Part shown: positions 1 through 7,898 of the stretch, one piece after another
Position numbering within the stretch: position 1 is the stretch's first letter
How the letters are laid out: the number at the start of each line of letters is the position of its first letter
Source of the DNA: Clostridia bacterium
GTDB lineage: Bacteria > Bacillota > Clostridia > Oscillospirales > Acutalibacteraceae
Reading direction: 5' to 3'
DNA: 57,947 bases
Assembly (NCBI GenBank): GCA_017543285.1
Contig: JAFYGK010000031.1
Coordinates: 1-57,947 of the forward strand
Made by a program: the position numbers and the translations under genes
The notes under the pieces: model-generated
Seen by the model: only the letters and a program-made list of their open reading frames with translations
Told to the model about the DNA's origin: nothing
The model's database searches: none

Positions 1-378
1 ATTGTTAAACAATTTGTCTTCGCTTTCTTCAAAGGGCCGCAGGATAAACCTATTTTCGTAGATTTCATAATTGCTTCTTAAAAGATATTTACTTGCGTCC
101 ATTTCAGAATCACCGATATGAATGATATTGCAGTGGGGCGATATGGTACCAAACATAAACTTTAATTCAACCTGTTCGCCATTTATCAATACGGTGCCGA
201 TCGCCCTGTCTTCTTCAACAATTTCAAGCTCAATCGGCGGTTCGTAACATATCCATTTCGTTCCGACTCGTTCCTCGAAAGCTCTTTTGTCACTGGCATA
301 TTGGAATGTAAGGATTTCACATGAGGTAAAACCTAATGCCAAAAGAATAATAATCACCGAACACAATATTTTTTTCAT
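1..378 (-). CDS. Small lipoprotein, 3' end outside the window (tandem paralogue 1)
   Basis: The gene starts at 378 and runs off the left edge, so 126 codons are visible and the C-terminus is missing. The product opens with MKK, a hydrophobic stretch and the lipobox FTSC, so it should be a lipid-anchored exported protein. The first 45 or so residues are nearly identical to those of the next gene (519-926); after that the two diverge. A GGAGG-type site lies before the ATG. No promoter is visible between the two genes, so it is probably co-transcribed from the promoter at 1023. I recognise no functional domain. Confidence 0.75.
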   Translation of the reverse strand, partial: MKKILCSVIIILLALGFTSCEILTFQYASDKRAFEERVGTKWICYEPPIELEIVEEDRAIGTVLINGEQVELKFMFGTISPHCNIIHIGDSEMDASKYLLRSNYEIYENRFILRPFEESEDKLFNN

Positions 379-518
379 TTTTAGGCCTCCTGTCGCCAAA
401 GCTTACAGGCGATCATAAATCCCTTTTCCGGCGCTTCAGAAAGATATGAAACGTCCGGGAAATCTTTCAATTTGATTATTCCTCGCCATCTAAAGGCGGC
501 AATGGGGCAATGTTTTGA

Positions 519-926
519 TCACTCCTGCAGATAAAAGGTCAATTCATCATACTGGTCATTGAACAATTCGTCTGCATATATGCTAAGCGTAAGCTTATTG
601 CCGTCATCATGAAAATCATAATTCCCTTTTAAATCAATGTTGTAAAAATATGTTTCGGCGGTTCTGCTGTATATATCGCATTGATTTCCGGGCTGATGGA
701 ATTCAAGCTTTAAATAAACCTGTTCCCCGTCTATCATTGTATTTCCCTTAGCATCGGTTTCCGAAACGACCTCAAGCTCGATCTGCGGTTCACTACATAC
801 CCATTTTGTTCCGACTCGATCCTCAAAAGGGGCTTTATCACTGGCATACTGGAATGCAAGGATTTCACATGAGGTAAAACCTAATGCCAAAAGAATAATA
901 ATCACCGAACACAATAATTTTTTCAT
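519..926 (-). CDS. Small lipoprotein (tandem paralogue 2)
   Basis: The product has 135 residues when started at the ATG at 926, which follows a GGAGG site; an upstream in-frame start would add residues with no ribosome binding site. It has a charged N-terminus, a hydrophobic core and the lipobox FTSC at residues 16-19, so it is probably secreted and lipid-anchored. No known domain is recognised. The N-terminal coding region and about 100 bases of 5' leader are nearly identical to those of the gene at 1-378, which points to a recent tandem duplication. This copy keeps the promoter and the twin palindromic operator at 1023-1086. Role unknown; an envelope-stress function is an inference from the operator only. 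Confidence 0.75.
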   Translation of the reverse strand: MKKLLCSVIIILLALGFTSCEILAFQYASDKAPFEDRVGTKWVCSEPQIELEVVSETDAKGNTMIDGEQVYLKLEFHQPGNQCDIYSRTAETYFYNIDLKGNYDFHDDGNKLTLSIYADELFNDQYDELTFYLQE

Positions 927-1022
927 TTTTAAGCCTCCTGTCGCCAAAGCTTACAGGCGATCATAAATCCCTTTTCCGACGCTTCAGAAAGATATGAAAC
1001 GTCCGGGAATTCTTTCAATTTG

Positions 1023-1051
1023 ATTATAGCGCTAAAAAATTAAAAAGTCAA
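1023..1051 (-). promoter_or_regulatory. Promoter of the tandem lipoprotein genes
   Basis: Reading the minus strand, TTGACT (1051-1046) and TATAAT (1028-1023) are separated by 17 bases, which is a near-perfect housekeeping promoter. The -35 directly touches the palindrome at 1052-1067. Confidence 0.85.
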
Positions 1052-1086
1052 GTTACAATATTGTAACATTTATTACAAATTGTAAC
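1052..1086. promoter_or_regulatory. Twin palindromic operator upstream of the lipoprotein promoter
   Basis: Two inverted repeats sit side by side: GTTACAATATTGTAAC at 1052-1067 and ATTACAAATTGTAAC at 1072-1086, separated by four bases. The first fits the TNACA-N4-TGTAA pattern described for BceR-type bacitracin/lantibiotic response regulators. The same pair, with the same four-base gap, precedes another lipoprotein gene at 11467-11501. The position immediately upstream of the -35 suits an activator. The regulator itself is not in this window, so the BceR assignment is inference. Confidence 0.7.
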
Positions 1087-1244
1087 CTCTTTTCACAGAT
1101 CCTGCGGCGGGTTTGCCGGACAAAAACGGGCGGCCGTCGGAGCGCACAACGCCGCGCAGTGTTTTCGGTTGACAGACCCGGTCTCATTCAGAAAAGGCGT
1201 AATCATATAATGCCGCGCGCGGATCGTGTTCTTTTTGGGAAAGC

Positions 1245-1284
1245 AAAAACCCGGACTCTTCCGACCGGAAGCGTTCGGGTTTTT
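1245..1284. terminator. Bidirectional Rho-independent terminator
   Basis: AAAAACCCG at 1245-1253 pairs with CGGGTTTTT at 1276-1284, and an inner CTTCCG/CGGAAG arm extends the stem. Both strands end in a T-run. It lies upstream of the lipoprotein promoter and isolates it from the ImmA side. Confidence 0.65.
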
Positions 1285-1558
1285 GTCGTATGAGCACCGC
1301 GCCCAATGCGGCAGAGCTGCGGCAATAATTCTTGTCCGTGAATCATTGTATGTTAATAAACCAGGCAAAAATGATTTATCGTTCTGCTGAGCAACTCTTT
1401 TATACAATTTTGACAGCGATTCATTGATGAATTATGTACCCTGACGTCCTTTTACCGGTATAGTCATTTAATTTTGAACAAAGTTTAATATACTCGTGAT
1501 AATAAGAAATCATTTAATCTTCACCCCAAGGCATTCCGGGAACCTTTATTCCCGGTTC
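1285..1558. other. Intergenic, no gene recognised
   Basis: This stretch lies downstream of the ImmA gene. An open frame at 1093-1407 on the minus strand crosses the terminator, lacks a ribosome binding site and has no coding character. I see no RNA gene here. Confidence 0.5.
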
Positions 1559-2083
1559 CTATTTGTCATATCTCAGAAAATCGCTCCGGTGCTCCTGCCT
1601 GTAAAAACGGCAGCCCTGCGATATCATTATATCCGCCTTGAGCGCCACGAGATTTATGTCCGAATCCATCGCGGCCGCTATCTGCTGAACGTCAAAGCCC
1701 CTTTCGCAGTAATCCAGAAACTCATCGTCGTCCAGCTCGATCTGCGCGGCGAAAACATTCGCCTCATACTCCATGCGGCTGTCGGCCATGTCGAATATGT
1801 TGAACTCCTGAAATCCACCCGTCCCGGTTGCCTCGTTCCTGTGCAGAGCGTCATGCCCCAGCTCGTGCAGCAGCACGATACGCTTGGACACCGCGTCAAG
1901 ATTTTCGTTGATAAAGATAAACCTGTTGCGTTTTATAACCTTATAAGCTCCGCGCTGGCGGCTGAAATCGCAGGGGATTATCTCCACATCAAGCTGCCTC
2001 GCTATTACATACGGATCGCGCGAGCCGCATTCTCTGACTGTTCTGTTGGCTCTTTTGACTATTTCCGACGTCGGAATATACAA
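1559..2083 (-). CDS. immA: ImmA/IrrE-family metallo-endopeptidase
   Basis: The 174-residue product carries the zinc-peptidase motif HELGH at residues 73-77 and the downstream EYEANVFAAQ motif (about 105-114) that supplies the third ligand. Members of the family cleave a partner XRE repressor, as ImmA does on ICEBs1 and IrrE does to DdrO. The gene lies just downstream of an XRE regulator on the same strand (2116-2529), the classic immR-immA arrangement. No integrase is visible nearby, so the pair may be a mobile-element remnant or a chromosomal stress switch. A decayed copy of its C-terminal two thirds lies in inverted orientation at about 10430-10835. Confidence 0.88.
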   Translation of the reverse strand: MYIPTSEIVKRANRTVRECGSRDPYVIARQLDVEIIPCDFSRQRGAYKVIKRNRFIFINENLDAVSKRIVLLHELGHDALHRNEATGTGGFQEFNIFDMADSRMEYEANVFAAQIELDDDEFLDYCERGFDVQQIAAAMDSDINLVALKADIMISQGCRFYRQEHRSDFLRYDK

Positions 2084-2115
2084 AACAGCTCACCTCCCGA
2101 AACCGCGCAAACGGC

Positions 2116-2529
2116 TCAGTCTTTTACCGCGTAATCGCGGCGCGTGTATTTTTTGCGGTTCTTCTCCTTTGCCCTCCAGAACGATTCCTGAACCGCGCGC
2201 ATGAATTCGTCCATGTCCTCGTCTGCAAGGTCGCCTCCGGCGAAAAGGCCGTTTATGTCTCCGAGCAGCGCTTCGGCGTCCTTTTTTCCGCGTAAGCCGT
2301 ATTTTTCCCGCGCGGCCGAGATGAAGTCGTCGTTTTCGTTGTGAAGATAGTCGGCGTCCACTCCCAGTATTTCGGCGAGTACGCCGTAGGTTCTGCGGTC
2401 CTTGGGATATGTTTTGCCACTTTCGTAGTTTCCTATCGTGTTTATGCCGAGCCCCGCTTTTAAGGCAAGCTCCGACTGGCTCATTTTCATTTTGGTCCTG
2501 TGCAGCCTGAGTTTTTCTCCGAATGTCAT
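2116..2529 (-). CDS. XRE-family transcriptional repressor (ImmR-like)
   Basis: The N-terminal 55 or so residues form a helix-turn-helix of the Cro/CI type, seen in the segment MSQSELALKAGLG followed by NTIGNYESGK. The C-terminal part is acidic and charged and would contact the partner peptidase or mediate oligomerisation. I chose the ATG at 2529 because GGAGGG stands eight bases before it; a longer frame begins at 2550. The repressor and ImmA are probably one transcript from the minus-strand promoter at 2634-2662. It probably represses both facing promoters through the TTGTG-type repeats at 2546-2655. The regulated process is not visible. Confidence 0.85.
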   Translation of the reverse strand: MTFGEKLRLHRTKMKMSQSELALKAGLGINTIGNYESGKTYPKDRRTYGVLAEILGVDADYLHNENDDFISAAREKYGLRGKKDAEALLGDINGLFAGGDLADEDMDEFMRAVQESFWRAKEKNRKKYTRRDYAVKD

Positions 2530-2545
2530 GGTATACGCCCTCCTA

Positions 2546-2655
2546 TACACAAGTAATTTGTGGAAATATATTGACAGTCATAACTTAATTGTGTATAATA
2601 ATAACACCTAAGTAACTTGTGTATCACAAATATATTCTACATTAAATTGTGTATA
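2546..2655. promoter_or_regulatory. Operator array for the XRE repressor
   Basis: Repeats of a TTGTG/CACAA half-site fill the region: CACAA-N5-TTGTG at 2548-2562, ATTGTGTATA near 2589-2597, the inverted repeat TTGTGTATCACAA at 2617-2629, and TTGTGTATA at 2647-2655. The segment AAGTAAyTTGTG occurs twice (2551 and 2610). The repeats overlap both promoters, as expected for an autoregulating phage- or ICE-type repressor. The assignment to this repressor is inference from position. Confidence 0.65.
2571..2599 (+). promoter_or_regulatory. Promoter for the 81-residue protein
   Basis: TTGACA (2571-2576) and TATAAT (2594-2599) are separated by exactly 17 bases. The transcript would run right across the opposing promoter at 2634-2662 and cover the operator repeats. 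Confidence 0.85.
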
Positions 2656-2662
2656 TTGTCAA
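2634..2662 (-). promoter_or_regulatory. Promoter for the repressor-peptidase pair
   Basis: On the minus strand TTGACA (2662-2657) and TAGAAT (2639-2634) are 17 bases apart. The two promoters face each other, so polymerase from each must pass through the other. Transcriptional interference or a switch is therefore plausible. Confidence 0.75.
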
Positions 2663-2699
2663 GCTGCTTCGCAATATAATGATGATGAGGGAGATAAAT

Positions 2700-2945
2700 A
2701 TGACAAGAAGAAAGGTGTATGTGACCGTCAACGCCGAGCACAGGCCGGACGGTTCCTGCTGCCCGAAGACCATCCGTCTGGACAACAGCGGAGAATATGA
2801 GATAGACAAAATAATTCAGGTGCGCCGCTGCGTTTCCCAGACTGGCGGCAGGGGTATCCGGTACACGGTGAGGATAGGGCGCAGCGAAACAAGCCTTTTC
2901 GACGAGCAGAACGGAAGATGGTTCGTCGAAGCGAAATTCGGATAA
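2700..2945 (+). CDS. Conserved hypothetical protein, 81 residues
   Basis: The ATG at 2700 follows a GAGGGAG site; a longer frame from 2649 begins inside the promoter region. The product begins MTRRKVYVTVNAEHRPDG, has a Cys-Cys pair near residue 20 and a basic middle. It has no membrane segment or signal peptide. I do not recognise a named family, although small proteins of this look occur near DNA-damage and XRE/ImmA loci of Clostridia. It faces the XRE repressor across shared operators, so it is probably under that repressor's control. Confidence 0.7.
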   Translation: MTRRKVYVTVNAEHRPDGSCCPKTIRLDNSGEYEIDKIIQVRRCVSQTGGRGIRYTVRIGRSETSLFDEQNGRWFVEAKFG

Positions 2946-2958
2946 AGCCGGAAGCGGC

Positions 2959-2993
2959 AAAACCCCCTTGCGGCGAAACAAACCGCAAGGGGG
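2959..2993 (-). terminator. Terminator of the M28 peptidase gene
   Basis: An 11-bp perfect stem is formed by 2963-2973 and 2983-2993. On the minus strand it is followed by TTTT (2962-2959). It may also stop the plus-strand 81-residue gene, though no T-run follows there. Confidence 0.7.
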
Positions 2994-3026
2994 ATAAAAT
3001 CGGTGGTGTTTTATGATTTGTCCCTG

Positions 3027-4685
3027 TTATTTGCAGATAACTGTAAAGGACGCGCCGTCGGAAGACCATGTTCCGTCGGAATTGAGGGTCTTGACGGTAA
3101 ATGTGCGGGTACCCTTTGAGCCTATGGAGGAGGACAGGGTCCAGACCTTCTGACCGTCAACGATCTCGGAGGAAACTATTTTCTTGGAAATGCCTGCGCC
3201 GTTTTCATTGAATACGCCGATTCCGTTAGCGTCGGACGAGGTGATAACGGTGTAGGTGAACGGGGTCTTGACGCCGATCTGCTCCGATTCGGATGTCGCG
3301 GAGATGACCTTTGCCTCGGTCCTGGAGGAATCGACCGTGCCGACGACGAGGCTTATATCTATGCCGGTGTCGACCCAGCCGCCGCCGCAGTTGAAGCATA
3401 CCGAAAGGGTTCTGCTGCCCTTGGAGGTTACGGAGAAGGTGGTTATCCATTTGCCGTCGACATATTCCGACTGGGAGCGAACGCCGCTGCCGCTTTCGTT
3501 GAATATGCCTATCTCGCCGTCCTCAGGACCGTCGAAGCATACAGTTACGGTCTGGTTTATGCCGACATATACGGGGCTGCCGTCATATTCGCCCGCGAGG
3601 TCTTCCATGCTCTCGCAGTTGGCGACGACATTGATGAGAGAATAGTTTACAGACGCCGGGAGAAGTCCGTCGGGATCGAGACGGAGAAGAAGCTGGGACA
3701 AGAGCTTGCTGAAGGCGACGATGTGGCTCTTGGGTCTGTCGCCGAACGCGCCCTCGATAAATTCGAGGTTGTCTCTCGAAGAAGAGTGCATGACTCTGCC
3801 GATCTCTGTTTCGGCGTCGCCGCTGGTGCCGTCCTCGGGAAATCTCGGATCGTCAAGAACCTCCCAGTTGGAGGCTTCAAAATAGAGATAGGGGATGTTC
3901 TTGTTGCGGAAGGCCTGATGGTCGCTCCATGAGCCTGTCGTGGGAGTCGGATAATCATAGTTGAGCTCGGATGTGTTGTCGCGCATCTCAAGACCCATCT
4001 CTTCGGAAACCTGAAGCGCCTGATATGTCGGCCAAGCCAGCTCGATGACGGGGTTGCCGTCCTCGTCAACTACGGTCTTGCCGTTTTCCTTCTTGACGGT
4101 GCCGCTGTAAACATAGCGGTATGTGCCGGCAAGAACGCTGTCGAGGTTTATCATGCAGATTGTGTTGGCAATCTCTTCCTCGGTCATGTTGTTTGCATAA
4201 TACTGGGAGCCCTTTGTACCGACCTCTTCGGAGCCGAAAAAGATGAAGATGATGGAATAGGGAGTTTCGACATCAAAAAAGCGCTTTGCCGTCTCTAAGG
4301 TCACGCCTACGCCGGAGGCGTTGTCGCCCGCGCCGTTGGTGCTGACGCAGTCATAATGCGCGCCGACAATGATGGTCTTTTCGGAAAGACCGGGCTTTTT
4401 GACGATGACGTTTCTGCTGTTGTAGGTGACGTTGCGTCTTACATAGGTGAAGGGCTGGAATTCCGGCTCATAACCGAAGCTCTGGAGCTGGGCGAAGATG
4501 TAGTCGCCGGCTGCGGTCATCTGGTCGGTGCCCGATACTCTCTTGGGGAGATTATCGTTGAAGTACCTGATATACCCGTATGCTGTTTCACCGTAATCGC
4601 CGCCGAGCTGGTCGGCCGAAACGGAAATGGGAATGATCGCCAGAACCATTACAAGACAAAGCAGAATACTCAAAACACGTTTCAT
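3027..4685 (-). CDS. Secreted M28-family zinc aminopeptidase
   Basis: The 552-residue precursor has a signal peptide ending near residue 25 (VSADQ). The M28 catalytic domain shows all expected ligands: GAHYD (H110), GAGDNASG (D121), the catalytic pair GSEE (E153/E154), NLDS (D182) and SDHQAF (H256). It should remove N-terminal residues from peptides outside the cell. After about residue 350 come two related beta-type modules with repeated GIFNESGSG / GVFNENGAG and SKGSRT / SKGTRT elements, probably binding or spacer domains. A ribosome binding site (AGGAGG) precedes the ATG. It stands alone and is probably for protein scavenging. Confidence 0.9.
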   Translation of the reverse strand: MKRVLSILLCLVMVLAIIPISVSADQLGGDYGETAYGYIRYFNDNLPKRVSGTDQMTAAGDYIFAQLQSFGYEPEFQPFTYVRRNVTYNSRNVIVKKPGLSEKTIIVGAHYDCVSTNGAGDNASGVGVTLETAKRFFDVETPYSIIFIFFGSEEVGTKGSQYYANNMTEEEIANTICMINLDSVLAGTYRYVYSGTVKKENGKTVVDEDGNPVIELAWPTYQALQVSEEMGLEMRDNTSELNYDYPTPTTGSWSDHQAFRNKNIPYLYFEASNWEVLDDPRFPEDGTSGDAETEIGRVMHSSSRDNLEFIEGAFGDRPKSHIVAFSKLLSQLLLRLDPDGLLPASVNYSLINVVANCESMEDLAGEYDGSPVYVGINQTVTVCFDGPEDGEIGIFNESGSGVRSQSEYVDGKWITTFSVTSKGSRTLSVCFNCGGGWVDTGIDISLVVGTVDSSRTEAKVISATSESEQIGVKTPFTYTVITSSDANGIGVFNENGAGISKKIVSSEIVDGQKVWTLSSSIGSKGTRTFTVKTLNSDGTWSSDGASFTVICK

Positions 4686-5012
4686 AAATTTTTACCTCCT
4701 GAAAATATTCTCACGGCAGGAATTATCCTGCAAAAATATGCTGCCGCGGAACCCGGCTGTTCCAAGAAAAACCGCATACAGCAGACGGTCGCGAGGCGGC
4801 AGCCGCCGACATATCCGCAAGAAAGGAATACGTTTATTCGGCGCTTATATATTATCACACTAAAGCAAGAAATAACAGAGTATTTATACATAAAAATGTT
4901 TTAATTATTAATGTATATTTTATTAAAAGAATAAATTCCGCCGTTCCGCTATCAAGCAGCCGCAATATTCGTTTGCAGTATAATGGCTATGTTACAAATT
5001 ATTTACAATTTT
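4686..5012. other. Divergent intergenic region, no gene
   Basis: This stretch holds the 5' leader of the M28 gene on one side and AT-rich sequence before the CIRCE promoter on the other. No convincing minus-strand promoter was identified; TATAAG-like hexamers near 4850 are weak. No RNA gene was seen. Confidence 0.45.
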
Positions 5013-5039
5013 TTAGCACTCTCCCCTTGACAGTGCTAA
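5013..5039. promoter_or_regulatory. CIRCE element (HrcA operator)
   Basis: TTAGCACTC at 5013-5021, nine bases, then CAGTGCTAA at 5031-5039 matches TTAGCACTC-N9-GAGTGCTAA with one mismatch. HrcA binds CIRCE and represses heat-shock genes at normal temperature. The -35 of the hsp20 promoter lies inside the element. Confidence 0.92.
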
Positions 5040-5054
5040 AAAGTGTGCTATAAT
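5027..5054 (+). promoter_or_regulatory. hsp20 promoter within CIRCE
   Basis: TTGACA at 5027-5032 and TATAAT at 5049-5054 are 16 bases apart. HrcA bound to CIRCE would cover the -35. The leader before the start codon is about 115 nt. Confidence 0.85.
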
Positions 5055-5177
5055 AGAGTCAGAACAAAGGAACAGAGAATGGTCCCATAAGGATCGGAAC
5101 CCTCCGTCCCGCTGCTCAATAACATAAGGTTCAATTCGTTGTACAGATTTGTTAATGAGTAAAGGAGGCAATGACCT

Positions 5178-5624
5178 ATGTTACCAAGCATTTTCGGAGA
5201 AAATCTATTTGATGATTTCATGCGTTTTCCGACGTTCGGAGATTTCGACGGCGTCGAAAAGAAGCTCTACGGCAAGCATGCGCCGCACGTCATGAAAACC
5301 GACGTGAGAGAGCACGACGACCGCTACGAACTCGCAATTGATCTTCCGGGCTTCAAAAAGGAAGAGCTTGATCTGAAGCTTGACAACGGCTATCTGACCG
5401 TCACCGGAGCAAAGGGTCTTGACAAGGAAGAAAAAGACAAGAAAGGCAGACTGATCCGTCAGGAGCGTTATGCCGGCACGGTACAAAGGAGCTTTTACGT
5501 CGGCCGGACCGTAACCGAGGAAGACGTCAAAGCAAAGTTTGAGAACGGTCTGCTGACTCTGACCCTTCCGAAGAAGAACGCCCAGCCGCTGCCCGAACAC
5601 AAAACCATAATGATCGAAGGCTGA
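5178..5624 (+). CDS. hsp20: Hsp20/alpha-crystallin small heat-shock protein
   Basis: The 148-residue protein has an alpha-crystallin domain from about residue 40 to 140, with the typical DLPGFKKEEL segment and the GLLTLTLPK end motif. Such proteins are ATP-independent holdases that keep unfolding proteins soluble in the cytoplasm. The ATG follows AAAGGAGG at good spacing. The gene is under a CIRCE-type promoter and is followed by htpG after a long hairpin, so both may belong to one HrcA regulon. Confidence 0.93.
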   Translation: MLPSIFGENLFDDFMRFPTFGDFDGVEKKLYGKHAPHVMKTDVREHDDRYELAIDLPGFKKEELDLKLDNGYLTVTGAKGLDKEEKDKKGRLIRQERYAGTVQRSFYVGRTVTEEDVKAKFENGLLTLTLPKKNAQPLPEHKTIMIEG

Positions 5625-5640
5625 TCCGATCGGCTTATTC

Positions 5641-5679
5641 AGAAATCCCCTGCCGAACCACCATCGGCAGGGGATTTCT
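5641..5679 (+). terminator. Perfect 16-bp hairpin between hsp20 and htpG
   Basis: The arms 5641-5656 and 5664-5679 are fully complementary with a seven-base loop. No real T-run follows, so it may be a weak terminator or an mRNA-stabilising or processing element that lowers htpG expression relative to hsp20. Confidence 0.55.
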
Positions 5680-5775
5680 GCAGGGACAAAAACCGGCGGA
5701 AAGCACATCGGCATTTGCCGAAGGAATATACAAAAAGCGCCGGAGCTTCCGACCGGCAGGAAAAGAGGAGAATGT

Positions 5776-7674
5776 ATGCCCAAGAAACAGTTCAGAACCG
5801 AGTCCAAAAAGCTGCTGGACATGATGATCAATTCCATTTACACCCACAAGGAGATTTTCCTCCGCGAGCTTATATCCAACGCCAGCGACGCTATCGACAA
5901 GCGTTACTATCGCTCGCTTACCGAAGCGAAAGGCGGCGCGGACAGATCGGATTATGAAATCAGGCTGTCCGCCGACAAGGCCTCGCGCACCCTTAAAGTC
6001 AGCGACAACGGCTGCGGAATGACCAGAGAGGAGCTTGACAGCAATCTCGGAACCATTGCAAAAAGCGGCTCCCTTGATTTTAAAAAGAACAGCGACGCCA
6101 AGGATGAGGAGCAGATAGATATCATCGGGCAGTTCGGCGTCGGATTTTATTCGGCGTTCATGGTCAGCGATTCGGTCACGGTGGAAACGCGTACCGCCGA
6201 AAGCGAAACGGGTTACCGCTGGAGTTCGGCCGGCACCGACGGATATACTGTAACCGAGTGCGAAAAGCAGGATGTCGGAACGGTCGTCACGCTGCATATA
6301 AAGGAAAACGCCGAGGAAGAAAACTACGATGAATTCCTCGATGAATGGCGAATCAGGGAGCTTGTAAAAAAATACAGCGACTATATCCGCTATCCCATCC
6401 GCATGGCTGTAACCAAGTCGCGCAGAAAGGACGGCGGCGGCGACAAGCCCGAGTATGAGGACTACACCGAAGACGAGACCCTCAACAGCATGGTCCCCAT
6501 CTGGAAAAGATCAAAAAGCGAAGTCACCGACGAGGAATACGCAGCCTTTTACCGCGAGAAATTCTACGACTACGAAGCGCCGCTGAAAACCATACGCCAG
6601 AGGGTGGAGGGAACGACCAACTACGACGCTCTGCTGTTCATTCCCGCCCACGCGCCGCTCGATTATTACAGCACCGAATATGAAAGAGGTCTTCAGCTTT
6701 ATTCCAGCGGCGTTCTGATAATGGAAAAGTGCAAGGATCTGCTTCCCGATTACTTCAGTTTTGTGTACGGTCTGGTGGACAGTGCCGATCTTTCCCTTAA
6801 TATTTCCCGCGAAATGCTCCAGCATGACAGGCAGCTCAAGGTAATCGCCAAGGCGATAGAAAAGAAAATCTCCTCCGAGCTTTCCGGAATGCTCAATAAC
6901 GACCGTGAGAAATACGAGCAGTTTTTTAAAGCCTTCGGCCGCCAGCTCAAGTACGGACTTTATATGGATTACGGCGCGCACAAGGATCTTCTGCAGGATC
7001 TGGTGCTGTTCGGTTCTTCCTTCGAGGATAAGAAGGTCACGCTGAAGGAATATGTCTCACGCATGAAGGATGATCAGAAAAAGATCTACTACGCTTCGGG
7101 AGACACGGCGGAACAGATAAAGCTGCTGCCTCAGGTTGAAGCGGTCGTGTCGCGCGGTTATGAGGTGCTTTATCTGACCGAGGACGTGGACGAATTCGCG
7201 CTGCAGATGTTGCGCACCTATTCGGAAAAGGAATTTGCCAACGTTTGTCAGGACGACCTTGATCTGTCATCCGACGAGGAAAAAGAGGCGCTCAAAAAGG
7301 AAAACGAGGAATGCGCGGACATGCTGGCATTCATGAAGGAGAGCATAGGCGATACGGTCAAATCGGTACGCCTTTCCAACAGCCTTAAAAATCATCCGGC
7401 AAGTCTGTCAAGCGAGGGAATGCTGTCCATTTCGATGGAAAAAACCCTGAATAAAATGCCGGGGAAATCCGAAGGGATCAAGGCGGATCTTGTGCTTGAG
7501 ATAAACGCGGAGCACCCGATAGCCGAACGGCTCAGGACTCTTTACGAAAGCGACAGGGACACGCTTGCAAAATACAGCAGGATACTCTACGCCGGAGCAA
7601 GACTTATAAACGGTCTTACTCCCGAAAACCCGTCCGAGACCGCCGATCTGATATGCGATCTTATGCTCGGATAA
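5776..7674 (+). CDS. htpG: Molecular chaperone HtpG (Hsp90)
   Basis: The 632-residue protein has the GHKL ATPase N-domain (about 1-220) with ELISNASDA, DNGCGM and GQFGVGFYS motifs. The middle domain follows with the conserved NISREMLQ segment near residue 345, and a C-terminal dimerisation domain ends the protein. It is an ATP-driven cytoplasmic chaperone. The start follows AGGAGA. No clear promoter lies in the 150 bases upstream, so it is probably transcribed through from the CIRCE-controlled hsp20 promoter. The length is normal for bacterial Hsp90. Confidence 0.96.
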   Translation: MPKKQFRTESKKLLDMMINSIYTHKEIFLRELISNASDAIDKRYYRSLTEAKGGADRSDYEIRLSADKASRTLKVSDNGCGMTREELDSNLGTIAKSGSLDFKKNSDAKDEEQIDIIGQFGVGFYSAFMVSDSVTVETRTAESETGYRWSSAGTDGYTVTECEKQDVGTVVTLHIKENAEEENYDEFLDEWRIRELVKKYSDYIRYPIRMAVTKSRRKDGGGDKPEYEDYTEDETLNSMVPIWKRSKSEVTDEEYAAFYREKFYDYEAPLKTIRQRVEGTTNYDALLFIPAHAPLDYYSTEYERGLQLYSSGVLIMEKCKDLLPDYFSFVYGLVDSADLSLNISREMLQHDRQLKVIAKAIEKKISSELSGMLNNDREKYEQFFKAFGRQLKYGLYMDYGAHKDLLQDLVLFGSSFEDKKVTLKEYVSRMKDDQKKIYYASGDTAEQIKLLPQVEAVVSRGYEVLYLTEDVDEFALQMLRTYSEKEFANVCQDDLDLSSDEEKEALKKENEECADMLAFMKESIGDTVKSVRLSNSLKNHPASLSSEGMLSISMEKTLNKMPGKSEGIKADLVLEINAEHPIAERLRTLYESDRDTLAKYSRILYAGARLINGLTPENPSETADLICDLMLG

Positions 7675-7691
7675 ACAAAGAGAATAACCAG

Positions 7692-7724
7692 GCCGGAGGC
7701 AAAAGCTGTCTCCGGCGTTTTTTT
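7692..7724 (+). terminator. Terminator after htpG
   Basis: GCCGGAG at 7692-7698 pairs with CTCCGGC at 7710-7716, followed by a run of seven T. Confidence 0.85.
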
Positions 7725-7775
7725 CGGGCAACGCGCAGTGCGCCGTATTAAGCAAAAGGTATTTCCGGTCGGATA

Positions 7776-7804
7776 TTGACAAGCGGACTCGAAAGATATA
7801 TTCT
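7776..7804 (+). promoter_or_regulatory. Possible feoAB promoter
   Basis: TTGACA at 7776-7781 is followed after 17 bases by TATTCT; a perfect TATAAT at 7805-7810 is at poor spacing. The AT-rich stretch downstream could hold an iron-regulator site but I could not identify a clear one. Confidence 0.5.
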
Positions 7805-7898
7805 TATAATGGTTAATTTTTTAATAATAAGCCGGAATTAAAACAGCATCAATAAAGCGGTATTTCTGTTTTGAAAAACAGAGGGAGTGAATGGCATA

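Noticed and set aside
1093..1407. Open frame on the minus strand, 104 codons
   Set aside because: It crosses a terminator, has no ribosome binding site and no recognisable protein features.
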